DNA from: Chrysophaeum taylorii
Lineage: Eukaryota; Sar; Pelagophyceae; Pelagomonadales; Pelagomonadaceae
Length of the DNA: 41,394 nt
Assembly: GCA_029834535.1 (NCBI GenBank)
Contig: JAQMWT010000070.1
Location: forward strand, 1 to 41,394
Reading direction: 5' to 3'
The notes beneath the pieces are model-generated. The model ran no database searches and was not told the origin of the DNA. It worked only from the letters and a program-made list of their open reading frames with translations. Shown piece after piece: positions 18,929-30,339 of this stretch. A program made the position numbers and the translations under genes. The first letter of the stretch is position 1, and each line of letters opens with the position of its first letter.

Positions 18929-18933
18929 CTTTG
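18929..18933. other. Target-site duplication (right) of GC-rich copia
   Basis: CTTTG, matching 13480-13484. Confidence 0.65.
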
Positions 18934-19251
18934 GCAAACACAAGTGCAGGCCAGTAAGTTCACCTAGTCCCAATCTCTAACCCCAGTAAGTTCACCTGGT
19001 CCCAGTAAGTTTCATATAAGTTCACCTGGTCAGTAAGTTCACCTAGCTCACACCAACTCCTTTGAGCTCGTCGCTCTCGCCTCCGCCAATCTAAGCTGCT
19101 TTGAATCGAAAGAAAGTTTGATCCGCACGCGCCGCCAACCTTTGAGTTTACTCTAAAAACCCTTTACTATAAAAACCCCAGTATGTTCACCTGGTCCCAG
19201 TTTCATCTGGTCACTCAGTTCACCTAGTCCCAATCTCAAACCCCAGTAAGT

Positions 19252-19870
19252 TCACGTGGTCCCAGTAAGCTCACCTATAGTGCGCGTGTAGACGCCGGGA
19301 GGGGGCTTATCGGTATTACGCAGCACGTGTGGGGTAGGGCGGAGTCGTCGACCCAGATGAGTATATCCTCGGGGATGCCGATCGACAGAGAGCCACGTAG
19401 AGCTGGACGTGGCAGAAGGCGGGCTTAGGAAAGAGGACGCCGACCTCGCGGGGCGTCTGGCCCTGGCTCTTGTTGATCGTTTGGCATAGGCGGGCCTTAA
19501 GCGATACAGGTTGGAGGAGCCTCGGTGACAACGACACGATCGATCATGTATCTGGTACCGTTGCAGTGGCCGTGCGACGGGTCGAGGTTGCGAAGACATT
19601 AAGCTCGCGATCAAAGTCAGCATGCCGTTGGTTGTCAGGGAGTTGAAAACCCTACTGTAAAGAGCGAGGCGTCGTCTTCCGACCCAGCCTAGTCAGCCGA
19701 AAAGAACTCCGACGCCTCGTCTCCGGGAAAAAAAGGCCGTGGTCATGCGCGCGTTGTCAGCATCGACAACATCGTTTCGACGGGGCGTGAGAATGGCGCG
19801 CCGAAAGAGCCGCCGCGGGTCGTGGAAACAGTCTGCGAGGTCGCCGCAGACGGCCTGGAGGATCAATGTC
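19252..19870 (-). pseudogene. Pif1-type helicase remnant of H6
   Basis: Frame 19537-19316 holds LCQTINKSQGQTPREVGVLF and HVQLYVALCRSASPR, the motif V- and VI-like part. The upstream segment is frame-broken. Same truncated architecture as H3 and H4. Confidence 0.6.
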
Positions 19871-19915
19871 TGGCTCGCGGGCCTACATGATCCTTACCCT
19901 AAATCGAGGGACAGA

Positions 19916-20552
<637 letters not shown>

Positions 20553-20576
20553 TCGATTAGTAGTAAGGACTAAGCG

Positions 20577-21286
20577 CAAGACTGTTGCGTGCGTGGATTT
20601 TCCGGACACGCCGGTCAGGGCCTTAGACTCCTCGGGCGGTGGCGGGCCGACCTTGAGGGGGCTGCACAGCGTGTTAAAACGTTCGGCCTTCGACGTGAGC
20701 GTGCTGCGGCCTTTGAAGTCGATCATGGAGAGGTAAGTGCGCAGTTCTATGGTGGTGAGCTTGCGAAGCGAGTCGTAGGTGTGCGGCTTCAGCTCTTCCA
20801 GCGCGCGCGCGATCTCGTCCTTCTGTTGCTGCGCCTCGCGTACCTTGGTGGCGCCGTCCTTGGGCCGCTCTGCACTGGCGAGGCGCTGCTCGAAATTCTT
20901 GATGAAGCCCGGGACGCGCGCGAGCGCGACAGCAATCTTGTCGACGTGCACGTGCTCGTCGACCGCGCCTCTCTCAAAGGCGGCGATGACGTCGGTGATA
21001 TTTTTGACGACGAAGGCTTAAAAGGCGCCGAGCGTCAGTCGGAAGCTTGGCATGCGAGCGCGCTCCTGATGTTGGAGGATCACGGTCTTGCTTTGATTTA
21101 GGTTGATGCCGAGGATCGATTGTACGAGAGTTCGGTGACGCCAGCAACCCCGCGTTGCTCGAGAGTCTCTTTCAAAAGGCTATCGGACCATGCGCGTCGG
21201 CCTGTGGGCGTTTGAAGGACGGCAGCAACAACTGGGTCTTCGACGCGAAGACGAAACTTCGTCTGCACTGGAAGCACAAACAGCAA
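20577..21286 (-). pseudogene. Unrecognised degenerate gene, charged and helical
   Basis: Minus-strand coding-like sequence in at least two frames. The better preserved part (20951-20577) reads HVDKIAVALARVPGFIKNFE, then AQQQKDEIARALEELKP and RKLTTIELRTYLSMIDFKGR, with heptad character. Just upstream, across a frame break, a second frame (21286-21098) gives RRAWSDSLLKETLEQRGVAG. It ends at the 5' terminus of Helitron H6, which may have cut it. No family recognised; it could be a captured or host gene fragment. Confidence 0.3.
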
Positions 21287-21671
21287 CCAAAGTACAGGTC
21301 TCTGTAGAGCGCGCCGCTGCCCAGGCTCTCGGTGGTATGTCCCGAGGACTTAGTTTGCGTGAAGCTTTATTCAGGCGACGGGGGGCTACGCTGCGCGCCA
21401 AGGCGTGCCAAATGAGGGCATTCGTCGCTCACAATGAACAGTCGTTTCAACCGACTTCCATCTCGCCGCGTCGCGTTTCTTGCTCGGGGAGTACGACCAA
21501 GATGCTGGTACGATGGGGCCGACGGGACCTTCGAAGGATGCCCGTCCCCACACGCTTCTAGTGTTGGCCATCGGACGAAGATTTCGAGTTTTTTGCAAAG
21601 ATACGCTCGTATGACCTTGGACAGAGAGATTTTTTCTGATGCGCAAGATGTAATCGACCCGTATTACTTGT
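21287..21671. other. Coding-like sequence, unassigned
   Basis: Both strands have short open frames. On the minus strand pieces such as GPIVPASILVVLPEQ and LFIVSDECPHLA, in different frames, loosely recall helicase motifs Ia and II, but spacing and frames do not hold together. I cannot assign it. Confidence 0.2.
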
Positions 21672-21684
21672 CATCTGAGATAAC

Positions 21685-21998
21685 TAACTAACTAACTTCA
21701 GACCTCTCCCGAACATGGGAGCCAGGCCGGACAGGCAGGAGCCGATCCGGAATCACAGAGGAAAATCACGCAGTTGGGGCAGAGGCGAGGGACGAGGACT
21801 CGTTGATGACGGACCGCCACTGCGCGCGGTCTTGTGCGAAGTCGTGCAAAAGCGTCGCAGGCCGCAAACGTGTTGGTCCACGAACAATCGACCTGTCCGT
21901 CGCGTTCTGCCCAACCGAGCGAACCCCATCCCAGCGCGGACTTTCCGGGTGCTAACCGGCCAGCCCGGGAGGCGAGCAGGCACCGTCTCACTCCGGGA
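21685..21998 (-). mobile_element. Short retroposon copy 1 (LINE 3' end or SINE), 314 bp
   Basis: On the minus strand it ends in a TTAGTTAGTTAGTTA tail. It is flanked by CATCTGAGATAAC (21672-21684) and CATCTGAAATAAC (21999-22011), a 13-bp target duplication with one mismatch. The 3' half encodes LLHDFAQDRAQWRSVINESS, followed by a stop, of the kind seen at the C-terminus of some LINE polyproteins. Shares about 230 bp with copy 2 at 24486-24801. Confidence 0.65.
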
Positions 21999-22055
21999 CA
22001 TCTGAAATAACGGTACCCTAATACTTGAACCCTAACTAAATATTCTTAACAGTAT

Positions 22056-23524
22056 CTACAGTATATTTCTGACGCAACACGGGGCCGAGACTTGCAATTC
22101 CACGAGCCACGCCCCCGGGTCCCCCGGATTAATTAAAAACAGGAAGGTGGGGAAGAGGCGGGGAAAAGGTGAAGAGAAGGGGTGAAGAGAAAGAAAGGTG
22201 GTGAATGGACGTTCACGTCGTACTCGAAGCTGTTTGAGATGGCCCGGATGAGGATGAATTCCCCCCAAACCCAGTTTGAGTCGACGTAACCCAGTTTGAG
22301 TCGACGTCGAGGTCGGCCCAAGCGAGGAGTGGCACACGCCTGAGCACAGTCCGGTCGAAACGGTAGAAGGTGGCGCCGCTGTCGGAACAAAGCGATCGGC
22401 GCGAGACAACCAGCGTGCACGAGCTGTCGCCCTCGGCAAGGATCTTGGGCGCGGACGTGTGGAAAAAACAGTTTTGGCTTTCGACCGGCGCCTTGCGCCA
22501 CGCATCATTCATGCCGAAGCACTCCGGATTTGCCCAGGAACAGCAGGCTAGCCCGAACCCCCGAACTCCTGGCAGACCTTCTTAGGCTCGCCGTCCTCGA
22601 AGTTGACGAAGGCGGCCCCGCGCCCTTGAACGCAGACGTCGTCCTTGGATGGACGGAGGCGGCGGCCCATTTAATCTGGCGCTATAGCGCCCTTGTACTC
22701 GTAGACAATCTTCGATCGGTCCTGCTAGTACACCTGGAATAGCACCGAGATGAGGCGCCGCGTCCAATAGGGCTGCCGTCGCGTCACCGGCGCGGAATCG
22801 AAGAAGATGTTCGACACCTTGACGCACATGGCGCCACCAATCTTGCGGGCGCCGCCACGACGGCAGCCGAGACTCTGGGCGACCGGTCACCGCCAGAGAT
22901 GGCGGCACTCAGCTCGCCCGCAGCGTTGTCCATGCTCGGACGTTCGCCAAGTAGCGTGACCTCCTTGTCGTGGGCGGAGATGGAGCTGCTGTCGGCCTGC
23001 TCCTTCACCTCGCTGTCATCGAGACCTCGTTGGACCTGGGGGCGGTCCGTGCCAGCCGCGCTCGAGTAGTCGTCGTCGTTGTCGTGTATCACGATGACTC
23101 CGGGGGGCTCACACCTCCGACGTGTCGGCTGCCTCGTCGCAGTCGGCGCCGTCGCAGTCGCCGCCATCGAGCGAGGTGCGACAGGTACCGCCGACGTCGG
23201 GGGAGGGCAGCTACCTGTTCCACATCAGCGGCAGTCGCCTGCCCTTTCTTCTCCTGCCTGAGAATCTGGCGCGACCTGTCAACCATAGATCTCAACTTCT
23301 GGCGTCTTCTTGCGTTTCGTGCAGAACAGATAGTGCGGGCGATTCGAATTTCGACAACCAACGCAGCCGCCCGTTTGCTCTATGAAGGGGGCATCGCCAG
23401 CACGCGCCCGCCGCAGTGAGTACCGCACAGTTTTCTTGTAAGTGTTCGTGGCATCCTGCGTCGCGTCCAGCTCCTCGGCCAGCCGGAACAACCGCCGAAG
23501 AACGTCGTCGTCGTCAGCAAGCAT
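22056..23524 (-). pseudogene. Unrecognised degenerate gene
   Basis: The minus strand carries a series of plausible coding blocks in different frames: from 23524 MLADDDDVLRRLFRLAEELD followed by a Cys pattern CVGCRNSN...FC; 23167-22784 with PPGVIVIHDNDDDYSSAAG and acidic/serine-rich text; about 22840-22650 with AMCVKVSNIFFDSAPVTRR and VYEYKG; then GAAFVNFEDGEPKK; and 22512-22213 with NDAWRKAPVESQNCFFHTSA and FYRFDRTVLRRVPLLAWADL. These could be exons separated by introns or a frame-broken pseudogene. I do not recognise the product. Runs between the two short retroposons, so this may be non-transposon host DNA. Confidence 0.3.
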
Positions 23525-24475
23525 AACGCTCGACCGTCAAGCGCGTTGAGCGGCCGCGGCCTTCCGTACTCCTCGCTTGAACTCTTCGTTCACGCCCGGT
23601 TTCTCGAGTATTCCAACCAGGTGAAGCCTGGGCATGCGACGGAGGCTACGTCTCCGTATTGTCCGAATGGGGCCACTATTGCCACATCCTCGTATTTGAA
23701 TGTCTGATTTCAAAGTGTCTGTTGGTTTATTTCACTCGCACTACCAACGCGACAGAGTTCTGTAATGCTATTGACTTTGTTCGTGACTTTTGCTACCTAT
23801 GCGAATGTGCAATTGAAGCACATATATTGTGACTCTTTCAAACCGTATCTGCCCCAGTACTACTCCCTGTCGTCTCGAACATAGTATTAGCATGTCTGCA
23901 TTCCAGCATTATTTGCATGTATTGAACCATGAGGTAGGCGCTGCTGTTGGTCACATAGCAGCTGCTGTCTCCATTCGACTTAGGAGCCTTTTAAATGTGG
24001 TGTATAGGAACCATCCCATCACTGATCCGGGTCCTCATTTTCCCGGGGCTGTCATCCAGGCGCCAACAACTACGGCCCTTTCATCCTCTTTGGAAACATG
24101 GGCACGCTAGGCAGCGCCGCCCCTCTTCATGCCCCTCCGCGTCTTCCAACCAGCCCCTCTAAGACTGAATCCGCCGCGCACCGGCAGCATGCTAGGAGAC
24201 TACCGCCGTGGTCTTTCTGGCGGTCTCGGCGCCCCTTCCCCCGCTCGATGATTCACACTGTCTGCCCGGAGTCAGCGGACTACACGCCGACACCAGACAC
24301 CCCCTGGATTTCAGTAGGCCTCCCCGTGCAGTCCGCAAGATACAGAAACTCGACCAGGAACGCGCAGGACGTTCATTTTTTTGGGGGGTTTTAAGGCGAC
24401 TGTCAAGAGGGCTGTGTGGTGGTAACGCCCTTCCCTCCACTTACCCTCCTGTTACCTTGAACTTGGAGATGTCAC
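23525..24475. other. No clear gene
   Basis: Contains only short open frames (for example 23829-24110 and 24098-24394 on the plus strand) with no recognisable domain and no obvious repeats. Possibly host intergenic sequence or old unidentifiable elements. Confidence 0.4.
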
Positions 24476-24485
24476 CCTGACATCT

Positions 24486-24801
24486 AACTGACTAACTAAC
24501 TTCAGACCTCTCCCGAGCATGGGAGCCAGGCCGGACCGGAACGAGCCGGTCCGGGATCACAGAGGAAATTCACGCTGCTGGGGCACAGGCGAGGGACGAG
24601 GACTTGTTGATGGCGGACCGCCACTGCGCGCGGTCTTGTGCGAGGTCGTGCAAAAGCGTCGCAGGCCGGTCCACGAACAATCGACCTGCCGTCGCGTTCT
24701 ACCCAACCGAGCTAACCCCCAGCCGCAGGGAGCAAGCGTGTTAGGCGCTGTCCTCATCGCAACCATTCGGTTAGCGATCGCAGGGTTAGGGTAGCTCTTA
24801 G
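24486..24801 (-). mobile_element. Short retroposon copy 2 (LINE 3' end or SINE), 316 bp
   Basis: Flanked by the exact 10-bp duplication CCTGACATCT (24476-24485 and 24802-24811). Tail of TTAGTTAGTCAGTT on the minus strand. Encodes LLHDLAQDRAQWRSAINKSS then a stop near the 3' end. About 80 bases inside the 5' end lies GGTTAGCTCGGTTGGGTAGA, close to a tRNA D-arm/A-box. Nearly the same length as copy 1, which argues for a discrete short unit rather than random 5' truncation. Confidence 0.7.
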
Positions 24802-24811
24802 CCTGACATCT

Positions 24812-25461
24812 CCACCTGTTTTTCCACGGATACCTACGTACCGGAAATTTGCATTGCACTTGCCAATCTTCGCATATCTTGCCTGCTTTTTCTTGGAACC
24901 TATTGATCCTTGCCTAGTCCCTCCTAATATTTTGATCGTCCAACCTCAAGATGGTGCGTGCGTAAGCATCGGGTTGGGCGTGTGGCTGAACCACCCGCGG
25001 TCTGGGCACTTTGAAAGGTCACGTTGTGGCCGCCGGTCCGGCTGCGAGGGGCGGGTGAAGAAGTTTCGGCTACAGTGGTCTCGAGAAACGGGAACTGAGA
25101 GCTTTCGGGTCGGTCATACGAGAATCCGGAGCACTCTGGTCTATGTATTTGCGGCGAAGCTGTGAATTCGGCTTTTGAGTGAGCGCAGAGCCGACGTGTT
25201 GTGGGTGAGGTTCCGACGGATCGAGAGAGCCCTAGCGTGCTCTTTACGTGAATCGGAGCAAATATTCGAAGGGACATCATTCGGATGTTGAGCTGATTTT
25301 GTGAGTCTCATGGAAAAGAAGAGGGCAAGGTGCGCCTTTTTCCGGGGAGACCGACCACAGTCTCCAGCGAGGCATAGAGCCTGGTACCTTTAAGACCGTC
25401 GCACCGGTCGAGCGCGCAAGTCAAACGGCTGCCGGCAATTTTGCTGTTTGACGAAGCTTTT
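24812..25461. other. Left flank of hAT; possible LTR/leader of the gag element
   Basis: No recognisable coding region. Since the hAT at 25462-28379 has a gag-like gene immediately to its right, this could be the LTR and leader of that element before hAT insertion; I could not find a matching LTR in the window. Confidence 0.25.
25454..25461. other. Possible 8-bp target duplication (left) of hAT
   Basis: AAGCTTTT, compared with AATTTTTT at 28380-28387; six of eight match. hAT elements duplicate 8 bp. Confidence 0.4.
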
Positions 25462-25590
25462 CAGCGTTGGGAGTTCACTGGGCTCACTTCACTAGGTTCA
25501 CTGAATTTGGTTCACTTCACTTCACTTCACCGAAATTTCCGTCCGAAGTTCAATGTCCACTTCACGTTCATTCACTTTGGCTGACGGCCT
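25462..25590 (+). repeat. Left TIR and subterminal TTCACTTCA repeats of hAT
   Basis: After the TIR, CACTTCAC-type motifs occur about eight times, including TTCACTTCACTTCACTTCAC. Likely transposase-binding sites. Confidence 0.65.
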
Positions 25591-25607
25591 GACCCTGACC
25601 CCGTCTG

Positions 25608-28039
25608 ATGAGCGAAGTCGAGCCGCGCTACCTGGAAGTGGAGGATAATGTTGATGATGAGGAGGAATACGCGGAACAGAAGGAGGAGCACATGAACGAG
25701 CCGATTGCGACGTGGATGCTGACGTGGAACACACCCGGCAAAAGTGGACGATCAACCAGGTTTATCCAAGGTGTGGGACTGCGTGCGTCGACTGAAGGAA
25801 AATCACCCTGACCGCGTCAGTGGGAAGGCGACGCATGCGTGTATCCGGTGCTGGGAGCGCCTGAAGGTGACGAGAGACTTCAATAAAGGCACATGGCAGA
25901 CGACCAAGCCTCTTGCCTACTTCAAGGCTGCGCATCCGGAGGACGAGCTGGGACGTCAACAGCTCATCAAGAAACAGAAGACAGACCAGGAAAAGGAGGG
26001 CGCTATGACGGCCGTGGGCGTTGTGGCAGCCTCGAAGGGTAAATCGGATATTACGAGATACTTCATGGCCATGCCCAGCCAGGCAAAGCACTCTTCCTTG
26101 ATGGCGCTCTCGTCTCGGCACTACGTGTACACGTCGCAGCGGATTTCCAAGCGCACCTTTGACGACGAAGATCATCGCAAACTAATTGAGGCGTACTACA
26201 GCTTCGTTGGCGGGAAAGGCAAGTGCCCGTTCATGAATCGAAAGGCGCTGTTTGAATGGGTGGACGCTGAATATCGTTGCTTTGTTCGAATCTTGAAGCA
26301 CGTCGTTACGGAGTGTTATGACGCGGCTTTCGGCAATCCATTCGCCCAGGTGCTGCATGACGGCGGGACACTCAAGGATATGTCCAAGCGACAGGCCATT
26401 GGCCTATCCTTTATCTGGCCCGATTGGAGTGGCGTTGAGACGGTGTGCGTGGGCCTCGTTCCAGCCGACGACGGAACCGATTCCGGCTCGGCTTCTCTGC
26501 TCCGTTCTGTGGTCGCGGAGCGTGCGGGAATCGATATCGACTTGGCGGCCGCAACCATTGTTCAAGAACGGGCTGCAATTCGCGTCGCCGAAGAATTTTT
26601 TGTTGAGGTCGAAGCGTGTGACATGCATGATATCTCAAAATCTCGGCAGCGGCATGTGGCGACTTGACACGATCTAGACGCAAGCAGGTGATCAATCCAT
26701 TCCCAGCTGGCCAGGAACTGCTGAACAGTGCCCACGATGGAGCCAAGTTCTTTTCTTACGGCACACGTTTGAAGGATCTGCATGCGCTTTTGCCATTACA
26801 GCCGGGAAATCGCCGAAGCTCAAGCTCAAGCTCGACCTCAATAAGACGAGGTTCCGGGCGCGATACCAACTTATTCGTTCCTTGCTGCGTATGCACCACG
26901 TGCTCAAACTGTACACGGCTACCAACATTGGACTACCCTGGACAATCAGTGATGAGCAAGGGGTGGCGTTGGCTGAATTCGAGGCGATTTTTGCTATAAC
27001 GGATGATGCCGCTGTTTTCGTGCAACATGAACACTTATACCTGGGGGCGTGCGCCCCATTGATCAAGCACAACATGATCGAGTCTCTGCGAGCTGGGACG
27101 CTAGACGTCATTGATATCCCGAACATAACTGCGAAATCCATGCCACGTAAGACTGTCGATGTTGACGACCTCAGCGAGACCGGCAAAATCTGTCTTGAAC
27201 GGGCTATTCTCGAATGTGAGCGTCGGTTTTGCGGGAATAATGAAAAGTACGTGCGTCACTTCGACTACGAATTCAACGATCGCGAGCTGATAGCCTTCCT
27301 TCTTGACTTTCGGACTATCAACTGCCGGCACCTGTCGTCCAATCGGAGAGCTCAGGCCAGGAAGTTGCTCAAGGTATAATATGTGATTTACGCACGGACG
27401 GCATTCCACCACGAAAAGGCAAAGACTTCCTCCGAGTCTGCGCCGCCCTCCGAGCCTGCACCTGCCCGCAGTCTCTTGGCACTCGACGCACCCGGCGCTT
27501 GGGACGACATTAGTGGCGACGTGCCTTCTTTTGCTATGCCTGAGAACCAGATGCCCGATTTCAATGTGGAGTTTGAACAGGTCTTCACTCTTTGGATCAG
27601 GCTCTCGAGATCGCTCAACTGGAAAGAGCATTATCCTGAACTTGAGAAGAAGGATGAAGTCAGCTTCACAGATCTGGCTGTGCTCGACGTTGGAAAGCTG
27701 TATCGACCGCGCACAAAGGAGCAGTATGGGTTCCTTCCGGACATGGCGAGAGCCTCTTAGGGTTCAATTGGTACACATGGCGCGCAGAGCTAGCGCTGCC
27801 TGAGCATTGGAAATCTTGTCCTGACCGAGGGAAACACGTTGCTCGGCGCGGACGAGACGGACAAAGTTGCCCTACTGCGCATGAACAAGAATTTCATTGC
27901 GGCGGCCCTGATTAAGTACGGGGACCTCGCCGAGACCGAGTTCAAAAACGCCGAGAGCACCATCCCCGAGGACTATTTGGAGATGGAGGTTGATGAGGAA
28001 GAACCAGACGAAGATACCGAGGTTGTTCATGTCGCCTAA
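25608..28039 (+). pseudogene. hAT transposase, frame-broken
   Basis: Acidic N-terminus (VEDNVDDEEEYAEQKEEHM) then a frame change near 25740 into a BED-type zinc finger: VWDCVRRLKENHPDRVSGKA with ACIRCWERLK and FKAAHP supplying Cys and His ligands. Catalytic core: SSRHYVYTSQRISKRTF, LHDGGTLKDMSKRQAI (first Asp), VEACDMHD (second Asp), NPFPAGQELLNSAHDGAKFF, FFSYGTRLKDLHAL, LNKTRFRARYQLIRSLLRM, and RAILECERRFCGNNEK with the probable Glu. The C-terminal dimerisation (hATC) part reads NLVLTEGNTLLGADETDK and LLRMNKNFIAAALI. Three frame changes (about 25740, 26650, 26815) and three in-frame stops (27377-27379, 27758-27760, about 27792) show it is dead. Full length would be near 780-800 aa, normal for this group. 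Confidence 0.85.
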
Positions 28040-28243
28040 AGTAAGAAACACTGAACCCCATCCACGGTAACTCCTCCTTCGCCCCGAAACGCGAATGAAT
28101 CTAAGAGCACCAGACCTAGGCAATAGCGCGCGGGGGGCACGGAACTGACGGGGCGCGGCAGGGACCGGCGCTGGCGTTAAAAAAAAAGAAAAAAAGAAAA
28201 AAAAAGTGGCGTTTACTTCACAAAGGTTCACGATGGCCACGTA

Positions 28244-28333
28244 GGGTGACGTGTTCACTTCAAATCACTTCACCAATATTGCGTGGCTGGGTGACGTGTT
28301 CGCTTCAAATCACTTCACCAATATTGCGTGGCT
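28244..28333. repeat. Tandem 45-bp duplication in hAT right end
   Basis: Two units, differing by one base, starting GGGTGACGTGTTC and containing AAATCACTTCACCAATATTG. Includes the subterminal CACTTCA motif. Confidence 0.9.
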
Positions 28334-28379
28334 GGTGAAGTGGTTCACGTTCACTTGCTGAAGTGAATTCCCAACGCTC
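28334..28379 (-). repeat. Right TIR of hAT
   Basis: Plus strand GAATTCCCAACGCTC at the end; pairs with the left TIR at 25462. GTGAACGTGAAC-like motifs adjoin it. Confidence 0.65.
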
Positions 28380-28574
28380 AATTTTTTTGGTGTCCGTGAT
28401 AGCAGTCGCTATCCGAGAAAATACACCGTGGAAAACAGAAGAGGGTGGTTTCGGGACGGAACGACTGCGGCGCACCATCACCCGACCATCGAGCCATCTG
28501 TCCGACGACAGCTTGGTGCCGGGACAGACGACGAGCGAGAAGCAGAGTACGCGCCAGCAGAACGTACTCCAACT

Positions 28575-29897
28575 ATGGCCAGTGTGCCGGAAGTACGCCT
28601 TGCAGGTGGAGAAGGAGCAGATGGAGGAGCAGATGCCACGACATAGTCGGAGTCTGCAACATCCATCGGGAGAGAACCAATGCCAAAACCCGTACGATGA
28701 GACGAGACGGGTGGTGCTGAATGGCCTCGGCCAGACCGAAGAATTCCTGCGGCGACTCGAGACCCGGAGGCGAGCGCACCTCCGGCACCCCCCCTATTTG
28801 TCGCCGCGAGTGAGGAAAAGAAAGAAATCGACCCGGAGACATTTCGAATGATGGGCGAGCGGATCGAGTTTTTACGTTGCCAATTTCACTGTCGAGTAAA
28901 TCGTCTCCAAGATGAACTTGAATTCCAACAAAAAGAAAACGAGCAACTGCGGAAGGAAAACGAGGAACTCCGCCGATTGGTCGAAGAGTCGAGGAGGAGC
29001 CGAGAGGCACGACCACCTTCCCCGGATGTTAATCGTGTAACCCTGGAGAAAGACGAGGACGTCGTTTCGTCGCTCTCGGACAAAGTGCCACCACGGAGGT
29101 ATCCGGAACCCACGCGGAGGCGCCACTCCGAACCTGGTTCGAGCTCCAGTCGACGATGATTCGCCGATTCGCGAAAAAAGGAGCTCGAAGGGAATGTTTA
29201 AATTGCCGTTTCAAGCTCTTACAGGTTCCATCACCAAACCGAAAGACGAGACCCTTACGTGGTTTCGACAGCTCCGTCGCGTGATAAAGGATGACCCATA
29301 TCAGGCTTCAATCGCAATGAATATGATCCAGGGCGACTACCAGAGGGCTCCAATTACGCCGTATTTAGAATGGGAGAAGGAACGTCCGCTTATGTGGGAA
29401 CGGTACAAAAAAGGGCTCGTTGCGAAAGAGGAGCTGTTTCGTCACGACGATGAATGTTTGGACGCTATCGAGGAGGCGTTGCTGCTGCCCTGTCCACCCA
29501 GATTGACCCCGGTGCAGTTAGAAAAAGACTGGTACAAGGTGAAGCAAGGCAACCTCCCGCTCTCGAAATATACAAGCAAATGGGTACAGATGTTCGGGAT
29601 TTGGAGAGCTTCATCTTGTCAAAGGATGGATCCAGCCTCCTTTCGCATGCACTTCATATCGGGATTGCAGTCAGCCAAGCTGCTGAGCAAGTTTGAGTTG
29701 AGTATGCCAAGATCTCGCCTCCGGGGAGGGCAAGCACGTTGGATCAGGTGATTCAGCTGTCTCTGGACATATCGAAGATCCTCGAGTCCAATCCGTCATC
29801 TGATAAGGAAGACGAAGTAAAGACGGATAATGAAAAGGCCCAAAAGGAACGAGCGGCGCGGCGCGAAAGGAGTGGCTCCAGCAGCACCAGCGAGTAG
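28575..29897 (+). pseudogene. gag: Gag-like gene of an LTR retrotransposon (Retrotrans_gag type)
   Basis: First ATG at 28575 (MASVPEVRLAGGEG), with the frame open further left. The same frame passes two stops (28644-28646 and about 28698) and continues into a strong coiled coil at 28848-28998 (EFQQKENEQLRKENEELRRL) and an Arg/Ser/Pro-rich part ending at 29157-29159. The capsid-like domain follows in another frame: PKDETLTWFRQLRRVIKDDP, EWEKERPLMWERYK, EKDWYKVKQGNLPLSKYTSK (W, Q-G-L-S-Y pattern of Ty3/gypsy-type Gag). Near 29600 it shifts back: DVRDLESFILSKDGSSLLSH, and ends ERSGSSSTSE then TAG at 29897. At least two frameshifts and three stops. The gypsy-type assignment is from motif resemblance. 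Confidence 0.6.
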
Positions 29898-30339
29898 GTT
29901 ACGTCACTGATTCTGGAGCGCAGCCTTTATCGCATGTGATTCTGTACCCTGTTGCGCGCCAAACGTGTACCACGTGTCTTTATTGTGGGAGAAACCGTTA
30001 AATCGGTCGCGACGATGGGAGTTGTCCTCGACACGGCAACCCTACCAGGAAGGCGCGCGCCATGCGAATGTTGAACGACGCAGGCTTTCCCCAGACCACT
30101 GAAGGACAGGAACAGTTCCGCCAGGCAGTTTTTTAGAAGCAGGCGTCAGTGAGCCAACGAATACAGGGGCCCTTTGGACAGCCACCGCAGATGGTCTTCA
30201 CTGCAGCACAGGGTATAGGTGCAGGTCAGCGGCAGCTACTCACAGGTGCTCGGTAACAGTTGGTTCATCAGCAGCCCGCCGCGCCGCAGGTCGCGCAAAC
30301 TTCGCTAAGACTGGAGGACATCGCTATGGTTTAAACACG
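29898..30339 (+). pseudogene. Gag C-terminal remnant with Cys-rich segment
   Basis: Translation around 29940-30130 gives CTTCLYCGRN, then GSCPRHGNPTRKARAMRMLN and DAGFPQTTEGQEQFRQAV in one frame broken by stops. The C-x2-C...C-x2-H spacing suggests a modified zinc knuckle. A glutamine-rich stretch (QQPAAPQVAQ) follows. Probably the continuation of the gag at 28575-29897. Confidence 0.4.

Larger units (their letters stand above)
25462..28379 (+). mobile_element. hAT DNA transposon
   Basis: 2.9-kb element with terminal inverted repeats of about 17 bases: left (C)AGCGTTGGGAGTTCACT, right (reverse complement) (G)AGCGTTGGGAATTCACT. Both subterminal regions are rich in TTCACTTCA motifs, a common hAT feature. 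The interior encodes a BED-finger hAT transposase. Inserted just upstream of, or into, a gag-like gene that resumes at about 28390. Confidence 0.8.

Noticed and set aside
21434..21660. Helicase (SNF2/DEAD-like) from GPIVPAS and IVSDECPH pieces
   Set aside because: The pieces are in different frames with wrong spacing and no Walker A motif.
24690..24725. tRNA gene suggested by GGTTAGCTCGGTTGGGTAGA
   Set aside because: No full cloverleaf: no acceptor pairing or proper anticodon arm, and the sequence is inside a retroposon with target duplications.
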